IMG/VR virus record: IMGVR_UViG_3300031653_000004
Location: 1 to 45,926 of that record
Reading direction: 5' to 3' (one strand)
DNA length: 45,926 bases
Source of the DNA: a virus
Part shown: in pieces, positions 12,300-20,775 of the stretch
Layout of the letters: every line of letters starts with the position of its first letter
Position numbering within the stretch: the stretch's first letter is position 1
Notes under the pieces: model-generated
The model's database searches: none
What the model saw: only the letters and a program-made list of their open reading frames with translations
What the model was told of the DNA's origin: nothing
Made by a program: the position numbers and the translations under genes

Positions 12300-13981
12300 C
12301 ACTAGCTGATAAGTTAGAGATACTGCCTCATCCGAATGCGCCTTTCTTTAAGGATAAGAGGATTGCTCGTAAAGTTATTTCGCAGGTTCTGGGGGAGGTT
12401 ACTTCTCCAAACTTTAATCCTAATGCGGAGGCGAGAGAATTGATTCGGCAGTTCAGTATGGTTAATCTTTGGTTTAATATAAAGTTTGTTTGTTCGGTGT
12501 CTGGGCCCTATGATAAGGTGAATGATGATTTGCATTTGGATATGGCGAACTTTCGACAGAGTCCTCGCTGTATGGGCGTGGGAGCCAGGGGTGCAGGGTT
12601 TATAAATAGAGGGGCGTATAAGAGTACGATATGGACGCATGGGTCGTTGCCGTTTGAGATTGTGAGAAATCCGGATATTAGAGTGAGAATTACGTCTTCA
12701 AGGGTAGATAAGGCGGAGAGTTTTCGTGATGTTGCTAGGAGAACTTTTGATAGTAATGAGTTTTTTGCCTATTTGTTTCCGGAACATGTGATTAAGAAGA
12801 GTGTTGGAGGGTTTACTACACCGGCGAGGGTGAAAAGTTACCCGGAACCAACTGTAAAGGTGGGGTCTACGGGGGGTGCGAGTGCCGGGGACCACCATAA
12901 TTTGCTGTTGATGGACGATTTGATTGATGAGCAAGACCTTAACTCGGAGAATTTGGCTACTATTGAGATGGAAAATAAGATAAACTGGTTTAAATATTGT
13001 GAAAAGCCGTTGCTTACCAGTATTACGAGGGACCGGGTGCTGGTTTGGGGTACAAGATATGCGATTGATGACTTGTATGACGGGATTTGGAATAATTGCC
13101 GGGTACTTTTGGGGTATCAGGATGTAGATATTAAGTTGGAGCCGGGAAATAAGTGGGCGATTTACTATCGGAAGGTTATTGAGGACGGGAAAAGTATTTT
13201 TCCGGAGGAATTTCCGGTTGAAGTTATTGAGAAGATGCTGAGGGAAGACCCAGCTACTACAATGGCCCTGTATTTTAATTCACCACAGGAGAGTGGGTTG
13301 GTTGAGTTCTTTGGTGCGGAGATTTACGGGTGTAGTTTGGTGTGGGCAAAACGTCCTTACATATTGGCGTTTACTCCGGATGGGAGGGAGGAGATTCCCC
13401 TGAGTAATGTGAATATTTGTATGGCTCTTGACCCGGCATTTACGTATAAGGGAGTAAGTGCGAGGACTTGTCGGACTGCCTTGGTTGTGGTGGCGAAGGA
13501 TTGGAAGAACAGGTGTTTCGTGTTGGATATTTTTGCAGGGTACTATAAGATTACAAAGATTTATGACTTCATTTTTGAGACCGTAGAAAATTATAAAGGG
13601 CATGTAATGTATCTTATTGTGGAGAGTGGTGCACAACAGAAGATGCTGGAGGATTTAATCAAGGATGAGAGGAATAAGAGGGGGATTCATGTAAGTGTTC
13701 GGGCTATGAATGCCAGCGGGGACAAGGTTGCAAGGATCAGGAGTACGGTGGGGAGTTATATTGCAAAGGGAAGTTTGTATGCTACACAGCGGGCAGGATT
13801 AACGCTGAGGGAGGAGTTAAACTCTTTCCCTATGGCAAAGTACAAGATGGATGTGTTGGACGCGTTGCAGAAGGCACTTGCTGAGTTGTCTATTGCAATG
13901 AGTCCTGAAGAAGAAGAAGATGATATGCTGGATTACCTGGACAGGGTCCAGCCTGAATATGAAAATGTTACAGGGTATTGA
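12296..13981 (+). CDS. terL: Terminase large subunit (TerL), DNA packaging ATPase-nuclease
   Basis: A 561-residue motor protein that drives DNA into the prohead and cuts it. The ATPase domain has a P-loop of the form NRGAYKST (residues 104-111), a variant of Walker A, and LLLMDDLIDE (203-212) as Walker B. The C-terminal RNase H-like nuclease has acidic residues Asp379 (CMALDPAF), Glu443 (YLIVESG) and Asp519/Asp522 (MDVLDAL), the standard catalytic triad pattern. Start ATG 12296 overlaps the previous stop as ATGA; GGGAAG lies 9 nt upstream. An alternative ATG at 12248 would add 16 residues. Codon usage shifts to G- and T-rich here. Confidence 0.9.
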   Translation: MTLADKLEILPHPNAPFFKDKRIARKVISQVLGEVTSPNFNPNAEARELIRQFSMVNLWFNIKFVCSVSGPYDKVNDDLHLDMANFRQSPRCMGVGARGAGFINRGAYKSTIWTHGSLPFEIVRNPDIRVRITSSRVDKAESFRDVARRTFDSNEFFAYLFPEHVIKKSVGGFTTPARVKSYPEPTVKVGSTGGASAGDHHNLLLMDDLIDEQDLNSENLATIEMENKINWFKYCEKPLLTSITRDRVLVWGTRYAIDDLYDGIWNNCRVLLGYQDVDIKLEPGNKWAIYYRKVIEDGKSIFPEEFPVEVIEKMLREDPATTMALYFNSPQESGLVEFFGAEIYGCSLVWAKRPYILAFTPDGREEIPLSNVNICMALDPAFTYKGVSARTCRTALVVVAKDWKNRCFVLDIFAGYYKITKIYDFIFETVENYKGHVMYLIVESGAQQKMLEDLIKDERNKRGIHVSVRAMNASGDKVARIRSTVGSYIAKGSLYATQRAGLTLREELNSFPMAKYKMDVLDALQKALAELSIAMSPEEEEDDMLDYLDRVQPEYENVTGY

Positions 13982-13992
13982 GGAGGTTAATG

Positions 13993-16017
13993 ATGGTTTT
14001 TAGAGATATTGAAGAGAATGGAGAGGTTGTTCTGAGTGCGGAGGATGCACGGAAAAAGTTTGTTACTTATATTATGGGTGAGATGGATAAGGCTCGGAGT
14101 AATCTGGAGGGGAGGTTTCGGAAGCTGAAGAAGTGGCGGAGGGTCAGGGCCGGGATACCAGAGGTGGCAATAAAGAATAAGCCTATCCCTAATGCTAGTA
14201 ATGTGGTTACGCCGCTCACGATGTGGCTTGTAAATACCATTTATGGGGAGCTTTATAATACCTTTGCCTTGAATGAGTTCTGGATGATTAAGAGTTATTA
14301 TAAGGATGATGAGCTTATTAAGAAGGCAGAGGTGTTAACGAAGTGGTTTAATTTAATTTGGACTTCACCGACCGATGTGGATGCGCACAGCAAGAATAAT
14401 ACTATTCATTATGATATGTGTTCACTGGGAACTTGCCATGTAAAGTATCCGTATGTGACGAAAGAATGGAAGTTCATGGGGCAGAGTGAGGGCGGTCTTG
14501 ATATGCCTACTACAGTTACTTCACATGATGGGTTAGATTTGATTACTTATCCGGAAGAGGACGTGCTGTTTCCCGCAGGGGCAATGAACTTTCAGGATAG
14601 TCCGTGGGTTTCCTTTACCGATCACTTTTATAAACATGATCTGGAGATGCTTGCCGCCAGCGGGATTTTTAATGGGGAAGCATTGGAAATCATTGGGGAT
14701 GGTAGCGGTGATCAGGATGCAAACATGGAGGGGAGGAAGCAGGTTTCCAGGGATCTGGGGATTAGTTTTGAAGATGCAGATGGGTTGTATAGTGTTGCTG
14801 AGGTTTATTCTTTTTGGGATGTGGATGGTGATGGGAAGCCTGAAGATATTGTGGTGAGTATTCATTTGGCGAGTGGGACCGTGCTGAGGGAGGATTTTAA
14901 CAGGATTGGGAGGAGACCTTGCGGAACTGCGAAGTATGGGTTTGTTCCTTATCAGTTGCCGGGAATGGGTATTTGTCAGATGGCGGATCATATGCAGGAC
15001 GAGACCGATGCAACACATAATCAGAGGATTGATAATAACAAATTTGCGAATAATGCCGCTATGCAGGCAAGACGTGGAGCTGGGATTAAGCCGAATGAAC
15101 AGGTGTACCCCGGGAAGGTTTTCATGGTAGATGAGATTGGTGATATTTCTCCTATTGAAATGGGGAGAATGCAGTTTGGTTCTATTGTTGAGGAGAACCT
15201 GGCGACCAGTTATGCACAGAAGGCTACCGGGGTGAGCGAGATTATGCAGGGGTTTGCCGATTCTACGTTGAAGAGTAGGGATACTGCTCAGGGTCAGATG
15301 CTGAGGTTGCAGCAAGGAAAAGGAATGTTTGCTGCGGTTGTGGATAATAGCAGGGACTTTTACAGGGAGATGGGTCTTATTATGATGTATCAGAATATTC
15401 ATCATAGGCAGGACGTAATGGATAAGGAGAGAAAGCTTCAAAGGTTAAGTGAGGATGATTTGAATGTGCTTGAGGCGGTATTGAATATTCCTATTCAGGA
15501 TATTCCGCTTAAGTTTCAGTTTACGGTACGAACGAGAAATATTGAGGAGACCAGGGATGTACAGAGGAATAATCTGATGATGCTTACTCAGTTGGTTGCT
15601 CAGTATTCGGACAGGTTTTTTCAGAAGGCAATGATGCTTGACAATCCACAAATACCTGTTCCGGACTTGGCCAAGCAGATACTTCTGAAGGATATGGAGT
15701 CTTCGACCAGAATTATTAGTGAAATTCTGGAGTTGATAAATATTGATAATACGGATGATTATGTTCTCCCCATTGACGTAATCACGGAGAAAGAAAAGCA
15801 AATGAAAGCTGAACAGTTGATAAAACAGCTTATGCAAAAGTTGGGGAAAGAAACTCAAGGAGGTTTTATAAATGGCAGGCAAAATGATACAGGACCAGTT
15901 TCAGGAAGACCGGGAATTGGTGGCGCAGCAGGAGGCGGAGCAGAAGCGGCTCTTGCAGCAGGAAACAGAAGAGAAGCTCAAGCGCAAGCATCAAGTGGAG
16001 GAAATGCTCAACTCTAG
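13993..16017 (+). CDS. Portal protein, 674 aa
   Basis: Follows TerL directly and has podovirus portal size. The start could be ATG 13990 or 13993 behind GAGGAGG; I use the latter for spacing. Visible features: a charged N-terminal helix, KPIPNASNVVTPLTMW (typical portal wing/clip lead-in), and a long helical C-terminal domain with GFADSTLKSRDTAQGQ followed by a barrel-type helix. The last 48 residues are Gly/Ala/Gln-rich, and are read in a second frame by the next gene from 15872, so this tail is coded by 146 nt of shared DNA. The portal forms the unique vertex through which DNA enters and leaves. Confidence 0.8.
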   Translation: MVFRDIEENGEVVLSAEDARKKFVTYIMGEMDKARSNLEGRFRKLKKWRRVRAGIPEVAIKNKPIPNASNVVTPLTMWLVNTIYGELYNTFALNEFWMIKSYYKDDELIKKAEVLTKWFNLIWTSPTDVDAHSKNNTIHYDMCSLGTCHVKYPYVTKEWKFMGQSEGGLDMPTTVTSHDGLDLITYPEEDVLFPAGAMNFQDSPWVSFTDHFYKHDLEMLAASGIFNGEALEIIGDGSGDQDANMEGRKQVSRDLGISFEDADGLYSVAEVYSFWDVDGDGKPEDIVVSIHLASGTVLREDFNRIGRRPCGTAKYGFVPYQLPGMGICQMADHMQDETDATHNQRIDNNKFANNAAMQARRGAGIKPNEQVYPGKVFMVDEIGDISPIEMGRMQFGSIVEENLATSYAQKATGVSEIMQGFADSTLKSRDTAQGQMLRLQQGKGMFAAVVDNSRDFYREMGLIMMYQNIHHRQDVMDKERKLQRLSEDDLNVLEAVLNIPIQDIPLKFQFTVRTRNIEETRDVQRNNLMMLTQLVAQYSDRFFQKAMMLDNPQIPVPDLAKQILLKDMESSTRIISEILELINIDNTDDYVLPIDVITEKEKQMKAEQLIKQLMQKLGKETQGGFINGRQNDTGPVSGRPGIGGAAGGGAEAALAAGNRREAQAQASSGGNAQL

Positions 16018-16204
16018 CGGGTGGCCTGTCTTCAGGACAGTTATGGAGAAAAGACTGAATGAATTTCAGGCTACGCTAAGTGTTACGAAGGATGTCGTTG
16101 ATATGTATCGGGCACAGGGCGTTATTATGTATTTTTCTTATTTGAAGAATTGGCTTGGTGAAGTTCTTAAGGTTGAGGAGGTAAAGGATGAAAGTGGAAA
16201 TTAA
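15872..16204 (+). CDS. Coiled-coil head-region protein, 110 aa
   Basis: Starts 146 nt inside the portal gene in another frame, with CAAGGAGGTTTTATAA as a strong ribosome site. Residues 7-45 are a Gln/Glu/Arg/Lys-rich helix of coiled-coil type (ELVAQQEAEQKRLLQQ), the rest a mixed domain (WPVFRTVMEKRLNEF, YLKNWLGEVL). A head or scaffold accessory role is plausible from position; no family recognised. Confidence 0.75.
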   Translation: MAGKMIQDQFQEDRELVAQQEAEQKRLLQQETEEKLKRKHQVEEMLNSSGWPVFRTVMEKRLNEFQATLSVTKDVVDMYRAQGVIMYFSYLKNWLGEVLKVEEVKDESGN

Positions 16205-16451
16205 GTTTAAACTTAAAACGAAGGTTGATGGGAAGGTAAAGGAAATTACTTTGGATAAGGATGAAGCAAAGGAATTATTTGATTCATTGAATGAATTGTT
16301 TGGAAAGGGAAATACTACTTGGATATACCCTTGGTGGATTAGCAGTGGGACCTGTGTTGAGTATCCAACCAACAAACCTTGGGAACCCTTTCCTAATACT
16401 ATAACGGTAGGGGATACTACTTTAGTTACGGAGGTGACCCATGTTCTTTGA
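16188..16451 (+). CDS. Hypothetical head-region protein, 87 aa
   Basis: Starts at 16188 after GAGGAGGTAAAGG, overlapping the previous gene by 17 nt. N-terminus is basic and amphipathic (MKVEIKFKLKTKVDGKVKEI); residues 45-70 contain a Trp/Tyr/Pro-rich segment (WIYPWWISSGTC), which I cannot place. Possibly a capsid accessory factor. It overlaps the next gene by 11 nt. Confidence 0.6.
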   Translation: MKVEIKFKLKTKVDGKVKEITLDKDEAKELFDSLNELFGKGNTTWIYPWWISSGTCVEYPTNKPWEPFPNTITVGDTTLVTEVTHVL

Positions 16452-17244
16452 CAGGATTTTTATGGCTCCGGATGCGGGGGTTGATCCTCCTATTAGTGTG
16501 GAGCCGGTACAGGAAGAAGAAATTGTCTATGTCGATTCCGAGGACCAGATACCAAAGGAACCTGAGGAGGAAAGCTCGAAGATTGATGTTGATGAGGTTT
16601 TGAGGAAGCAGGGGGAAAGGCAGAATGAGTTGCTTGCCAATCTGGGAGACCGGATTGCTGCCAGCGGTGTGAAGGGACCTCCTGTTCAGCAAGGTCCACG
16701 GGAGACTGATGAGGAGTTTCAGAAGCGATACGATAAGCTTGCTTTTGAGAATCCATTGAAGGCCCGGCAGGAGTATGATAAGAGGTATTTGGGTCCGGTT
16801 GTGGGAAAGGTTTTTGAACAGAACTTTCAGTTGAAAAAGGAGATGTTATCAAGGGACCCTGAGACTGCCGAGTTGTTTAAGGAGTATGGGAAGGAGATCG
16901 ATGCGGAGATTTCAAGGTTGCCTGCCGCGCAGAAGATGGACCCAAACAGTTTGCAACAGGTGCTTGACAGGGTAAAAATTTCTCATATCGATGAGATTGT
17001 GGAGAAGAAGGTTGCTGATCTTATAGCAAAGAGTCAGGCCCCTGTTGGGGAAGAGCAGAGGACTGTTGCTAATACTACTTTTGTAAGTGGTGGGGGAGTC
17101 AGGAGTGCTGCAATGAGTGGTGATAGTGGGGTGAAGAAGAAGTATGTGGTGAAACCGCCGCCTAATGTGATGAGGTTGGCCGAGAAGAAGGGCGTTGACC
17201 CGAACGAGTTTTACAGGATTTTGAAGGAGAACACGAATGGCTAA
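16441..17244 (+). CDS. Putative scaffolding protein, 267 aa
   Basis: Lies between portal and major capsid, where scaffolds occur. Very acidic first 50 residues (VQEEEIVYVDSEDQIP), a helical middle (residues 90-190) with many Glu/Lys heptads, a Gly/Ser-rich linker, and a basic C-terminus (VKKKYVVKPPPN): the general composition of phage scaffolds, whose basic tail contacts the capsid shell. GGAGGTGACCC precedes the ATG. No sequence family is recognised, so the call rests on composition and position. Confidence 0.65.
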   Translation: MFFDRIFMAPDAGVDPPISVEPVQEEEIVYVDSEDQIPKEPEEESSKIDVDEVLRKQGERQNELLANLGDRIAASGVKGPPVQQGPRETDEEFQKRYDKLAFENPLKARQEYDKRYLGPVVGKVFEQNFQLKKEMLSRDPETAELFKEYGKEIDAEISRLPAAQKMDPNSLQQVLDRVKISHIDEIVEKKVADLIAKSQAPVGEEQRTVANTTFVSGGGVRSAAMSGDSGVKKKYVVKPPPNVMRLAEKKGVDPNEFYRILKENTNG

Positions 17245-17914
17245 GACTATTAAAGCGATAAATGGAGCTAATTTGGGCGAAGGCATGGTAACGGATACGC
17301 CGAAAATTGTGGAAATTACGATAAATGTTGACGATACTACTGAAACCGTGCTAGACTTATTAGAGAGATACGAGATAGTGGAGCTTATTTTCCCGCCTAA
17401 TGTGTTCGTGGAACTTCCTATTGAGACTGTAAAGAACAAGCTTACAGCGCACAGTATCATTGCGTATGGTGTGGCAAAGCGGGATTATGAGGCCACGCTC
17501 AGAACAGAACAGAGAAGGGAAGAGGACCCCAATTACGGGTTGATCAGCTTCGGTGAGGCCGGACCTATTTATGGACTGATGAAATCTCCGAAGGATGATC
17601 ACAAGTACCACCATGCGATACTGAATGAGTATCAGATGGAGGCTGCTCTTGCTCAAGGGTACGAAAGAGTTCCGGATAAAGAGGTGGTAAATAACAGGAA
17701 TGAGCGGATGAAGATTGATGAGCATATGTATCATGTCAGATGCCCGATTGAGAAGTACAAGGCCAGTATGCGGAAGATGAGTGAGTTGAGTAAGAAGAGG
17801 ATACGTGGGGTTGTAAAGAGTAAAAATCAGGAGATGGAAATCCGTAAGGATAATGATCCATCTCAGATGACGTTGGGAAGCAGGGGTGCATACTCCGAGA
17901 TACCTGACGAATAA
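17237..17914 (+). CDS. Hypothetical head-region protein, 225 aa
   Basis: Overlaps the scaffold-like gene by 8 nt. An N-terminal beta region (KIVEITINVDDTTETVLDLL) is followed by a mixed domain with YGLISFGEAGPIYGLM and a helical, basic C-terminus (YKASMRKMSELSKKRIRG). No known fold was recognised; its position just before the capsid genes suggests a head-assembly role. A 6-bp stem-loop (17918-17934) follows its stop. Confidence 0.65.
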   Translation: MAKTIKAINGANLGEGMVTDTPKIVEITINVDDTTETVLDLLERYEIVELIFPPNVFVELPIETVKNKLTAHSIIAYGVAKRDYEATLRTEQRREEDPNYGLISFGEAGPIYGLMKSPKDDHKYHHAILNEYQMEAALAQGYERVPDKEVVNNRNERMKIDEHMYHVRCPIEKYKASMRKMSELSKKRIRGVVKSKNQEMEIRKDNDPSQMTLGSRGAYSEIPDE

Positions 17915-17917
17915 ATC

Positions 17918-17934
17918 GGGGTAAGTTGTACCCC
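17918..17934 (+). terminator. Intercistronic stem-loop before the capsid genes
   Basis: GGGGTA (17918-17923) and TACCCC (17929-17934) form a 6-bp stem with a 5-nt loop, after the 17914 stop. No U-run follows, so an mRNA processing or stabilising element, raising capsid expression, is more likely than a terminator. Confidence 0.4.
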
Positions 17935-17957
17935 TAAAGTTTAAGGAGGTTTTTTAT

Positions 17958-18416
17958 ATGGCAGGATTTTATCCATATAGAAAAGATGGGTTTGGGGGTG
18001 CAGTAACTACCTTTAAGGGAAAAGCTCCCGCTACAACCGCCATTGCTGTAGGTGATCCGCTCACTGTTGACAGTGACGGGTATTATGCGCTTATGGCAAG
18101 TGCCGGTCAGTGTGACGGTGTTTCCGCATGTGCAATTGCGAGTGGTGATGCGGGACAGCCAATGGAGATTTGGCGGGCGGACGAAACGTTTAAGGTTGCA
18201 ACAGGAACAACTGCTCCGGCTCTGACGGATGTGAGTGAACTGCTGGATATTTCAGTGGCTACTACGGGGGCTTTTGTTGTTGATCCAGCATCTTCAAGTA
18301 ATGATGATTTCTATTGTGAAGGGATCGTTGAAAAACGTCCCGATAACAAGGGAGTCACTCTGGCAATAGGTGACGAAGTGTATGGTCATTTCGTTGACAC
18401 CTGTTACAATGTTTAG
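17958..18416 (+). CDS. Putative capsid decoration protein, 152 aa
   Basis: A beta-rich protein (Gly, Ala, Thr, Asp abundant, few charges) with the pattern PLTVDSDGYYALMASAGQ and a C-terminal GDEVYGHFVD strand, placed immediately before the major capsid gene. It fits small head-decoration or stabilising proteins, but no family is proven. AAGGAGGTTTTTTAT precedes the ATG, giving strong expression. Confidence 0.55.
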   Translation: MAGFYPYRKDGFGGAVTTFKGKAPATTAIAVGDPLTVDSDGYYALMASAGQCDGVSACAIASGDAGQPMEIWRADETFKVATGTTAPALTDVSELLDISVATTGAFVVDPASSSNDDFYCEGIVEKRPDNKGVTLAIGDEVYGHFVDTCYNV

Positions 18417-18426
18417 GAGGTAGGCA

Positions 18427-19350
18427 ATGGCTGGAGTTATGAATACTGCGGGTTTTAGTAACAATTTTGATTCCCGTATAAAAAAGATTTACATGAATGA
18501 TTACACAATGTGGCCTACTCTCTACACCGAACTTGCAAAAGTTGAGAAAGGAGACGGAAACTATTTGATTGAGTCTGATTTGGCTACCTTTGGTACTATG
18601 GAGAGCACCCCTGAAGGCGGTTCCGGGACTATTGATAGCATGACTCAGGGTAATAGTAAAACTCAGAAGTTTTACCAATACACTCATACTGCTCAGGTTA
18701 CCAGAGTGATGAAGGACGATGATCAGGTCAGTATGATTATGAAGATACCGAAGGAACAGGCAAAGAGTACTTCACTGTCTTGTGAGTATTTGTTCTGGGA
18801 CCAGTTCAATTCCGGGTTTAGTGCCAGTGATTCACCACAGTTAGGCATGGATGGTCTGAGCTTATTCAATGATTCTCATGCTTATATTGATAATGGTGCT
18901 GCCGTTCAGGATAATCAGGTTGCTACGGCGTTTAGTCTGGCTGCCCTTCAGACCGCTATTACTGCGTTCAGAAACCTGAAGGATGAAAAGGGTCATGAGA
19001 TGTACCTGGAGCCCAATTTACTGGTTGGCGGGACTGCTTTGGAATGGGCATTTGAGACTGCTCTTGGTGCCGGTCAGAAACTTGAACCGGAAACCGCCGA
19101 GAATACTCTTAATGTTGTAAAGAGTATCCTGCCGGGGCTGAAGTATTTGATTGTTCCTTATATTACTTCCAGTACTGCATGGGGACTGTTTAATACCAGC
19201 ATTTCCGATTTGCGGTGGATTTGGAGAGTGAAACCGGAATACACCAAGTGGGATGATCCAAGTACCGGTAACACGATGTATAAGGCGTACATGAGGATTG
19301 CAAGTACACACTTTAACTGGAGAGGCTCTTACGGCTCCAGTGGTGCGTAG
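18427..19350 (+). CDS. Major capsid protein, HK97-fold type, 307 aa
   Basis: Position after portal/scaffold, size and sequence fit a HK97-fold shell protein. Visible segments: N-terminal FDSRIKKIYMNDYTMWPTLY, a TGxxxQ-like hinge (FYQYTHTAQVTRVMK), DGLSLFNDSHAYI (a pattern also seen in gpT-like capsids), an A-domain helix (LAALQTAITAFRNLKDEKG), and the C-terminal FNWRGSYG. AGGAGGTAGGCA precedes ATG 18427. No protease gene was found, so maturation cleavage is not evident. Confidence 0.75.
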   Translation: MAGVMNTAGFSNNFDSRIKKIYMNDYTMWPTLYTELAKVEKGDGNYLIESDLATFGTMESTPEGGSGTIDSMTQGNSKTQKFYQYTHTAQVTRVMKDDDQVSMIMKIPKEQAKSTSLSCEYLFWDQFNSGFSASDSPQLGMDGLSLFNDSHAYIDNGAAVQDNQVATAFSLAALQTAITAFRNLKDEKGHEMYLEPNLLVGGTALEWAFETALGAGQKLEPETAENTLNVVKSILPGLKYLIVPYITSSTAWGLFNTSISDLRWIWRVKPEYTKWDDPSTGNTMYKAYMRIASTHFNWRGSYGSSGA

Positions 19351-19365
19351 GAAAGGAGAATGGGA

Positions 19366-19464
19366 GTGACTGAAAAGAATTTGGAAGGAAGGATTGAAGT
19401 CCTTGAGAAGGCAGTTGAAGAGTTGAAAAAAGCTTTGGCTGCTAAAGATAAGAAGAAGGATTAA
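19366..19464 (+). CDS. Small coiled-coil protein, 32 aa
   Basis: Short gene between capsid and beta-helix genes. GTG 19366 is preferred (AAAGGAG seven bases upstream); ATG 19360 is too close to the site. Nearly the whole protein is one helix with a heptad pattern (IEVLEKAVEELKKALAAKD). Too small for an enzyme; probably an oligomerising accessory factor. Confidence 0.65.
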   Translation: MTEKNLEGRIEVLEKAVEELKKALAAKDKKKD

Positions 19465-19478
19465 GGGGGATATAAACT

Positions 19479-20438
19479 GTGACTAATTATAAGAATGGGA
19501 TAGCTAGTTATGGCGCTCCGCTTACGGGTGCTGGTTTTATTCCTGGTCCTAATGGTGAAGTGCTGTTTGTAGACTATGCTACTGGAAGTGACAGCAACTC
19601 AGGGAAAACCTGGAACACTGCGGTGAAGACTCTAAGTCAGGCACATACACTTGTTACTACTAATGCAAACAGCATTATTTATATTAACGGGTATAGTACT
19701 GTTGTTGAGACTGCTATGGTTGACTTTACGAAGAGTAGGGTTACTGTCATTGGTGTTGGAGGCGCTGGTCACTTTGGGGCGGCTGCTAAGGTAAGCTGTA
19801 CATTGTCATCCGGGGCTACCAATATTGCTACTTTTAAGAATACAGGCGTGAGGAATACTTTTATTGGTATTAAGTTTATGAATGCCAATACTGTTGCACA
19901 AGGTCTGTATAGTGTGGCTGAAGGTGGTGAGTATTCTACTTACGTGCGGTGTGAGTTTTACAAGAGTACTGACCTCGATGATGCTGGTGCTTCAGAGCTA
20001 CTTGATAATGGTGATAGTGCCAGTTTCTATGACTGCACTTTTGGTTCTACTGCTAATGAGACTGGTAATATAAGGGCCAATGTTTTGGTGTCTGCTACCT
20101 TGTCCGGAAAGAAATGTCGCGATAATTATTTTGAAAACTGTCTGTTCTGGGCTAAGGCTGATGATACTGACAAGGTGTTTGTTTATGGGGCCAATGCTAC
20201 CGATGTGGAAAGGATGTTCATGATGAAAGATTGTACGTTCTTTAATACGGAACTGGCTTCAGGGGTGCCTGCGAATGCAGTTGACTTTGGTGCAAAACAG
20301 ACTGAGGGGCTTGTGTTCCTTAAAAATTGTAGTGCAGTAAACTGTACTGACCTTTGTGCTGCTGACAAGGGTATCTGGGTTGACGGTGCGGCACCAACGG
20401 AGGGTTCCAGTGGGATCGCCGTGGAGGATGCAAGTTAA
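19479..20438 (+). CDS. Parallel beta-helix protein (virion fibre or decoration), 319 aa
   Basis: GTG start with AAGGGGGATATAAACT upstream. From residue about 40 on the sequence repeats short beta strands with Asn/Gly/Cys turns (VTVIGVGG, FIGIKFMNA, YVRCEFYKS, FYDCTFGS, YFENCLFW, MMKDCTFF, LKNCSAVN): a right-handed beta-helix as in pectate-lyase-like spikes. The F-x-x-C-x-F ladder stacks Cys and aromatic residues. No endoglycosidase catalytic residues could be fixed. Next to the capsid gene, so likely a surface or spike protein. A terminator follows it. Confidence 0.65.
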   Translation: MTNYKNGIASYGAPLTGAGFIPGPNGEVLFVDYATGSDSNSGKTWNTAVKTLSQAHTLVTTNANSIIYINGYSTVVETAMVDFTKSRVTVIGVGGAGHFGAAAKVSCTLSSGATNIATFKNTGVRNTFIGIKFMNANTVAQGLYSVAEGGEYSTYVRCEFYKSTDLDDAGASELLDNGDSASFYDCTFGSTANETGNIRANVLVSATLSGKKCRDNYFENCLFWAKADDTDKVFVYGANATDVERMFMMKDCTFFNTELASGVPANAVDFGAKQTEGLVFLKNCSAVNCTDLCAADKGIWVDGAAPTEGSSGIAVEDAS

Positions 20439-20445
20439 GGTGGAG

Positions 20446-20468
20446 GGGGACTTCGGTCCCCTTTTTTT
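20446..20468 (+). terminator. Rho-independent terminator with UUCG tetraloop
   Basis: GGGGAC (20446-20451), loop TTCG (20452-20455), GTCCCC (20456-20461), then seven T (20462-20468). C-UUCG-G is an exceptionally stable hairpin. With no promoter visible before the next gene (ATG 20485), it probably sets the ratio between capsid and tail mRNA by partial readthrough. Confidence 0.85.
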
Positions 20469-20484
20469 GTATAAGGAGATACTT

Positions 20485-20766
20485 ATGGCCGTGACGAGAG
20501 CGGATAATGTTATTCACTGTACTGCTGCAGCAGATGCAGTGACGGATAAGCTTAAAATATTTAAGATACGATGGTTTGGAACGGATATTGCAGATGGGGA
20601 TGTATTGCAGATTACGAACACTGCTGGTGGAGTTTTATTTCAATATGATGCGATAGCGGCGGATGATGATAAGGATTCAGATTTTGTGAAACCTCTTATG
20701 GCTTCCGGGATTATTATTGCTACGATGACCTCTGACCATGGTACCGTTCATATTTATCATGAATAG
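20485..20766 (+). CDS. Small beta-type virion protein candidate, 93 aa
   Basis: ATG 20485 with AAGGAGATACTT; starts 17 nt after the terminator. Sequence has IKIFKIRWFGTDIADGDVLQIT and FQYDAIAADDDK segments, an immunoglobulin-like or small-barrel type. Role in head completion is inferred from position only. Confidence 0.6.
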   Translation: MAVTRADNVIHCTAAADAVTDKLKIFKIRWFGTDIADGDVLQITNTAGGVLFQYDAIAADDDKDSDFVKPLMASGIIIATMTSDHGTVHIYHE

Positions 20767-20775
20767 GAGGTACAA

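Noticed and set aside
12118-12309. Alternative 63-codon frame overlapping the 12111-12299 gene
   Set aside because: Its ribosome site is poorer than that of ATG 12111; retained only as an alternative in the feature text.
14533-15441. 302-codon minus-strand frame inside the portal gene
   Set aside because: Mirror frame of a G-rich coding strand; the portal itself is well supported and the antisense sequence has no family pattern.
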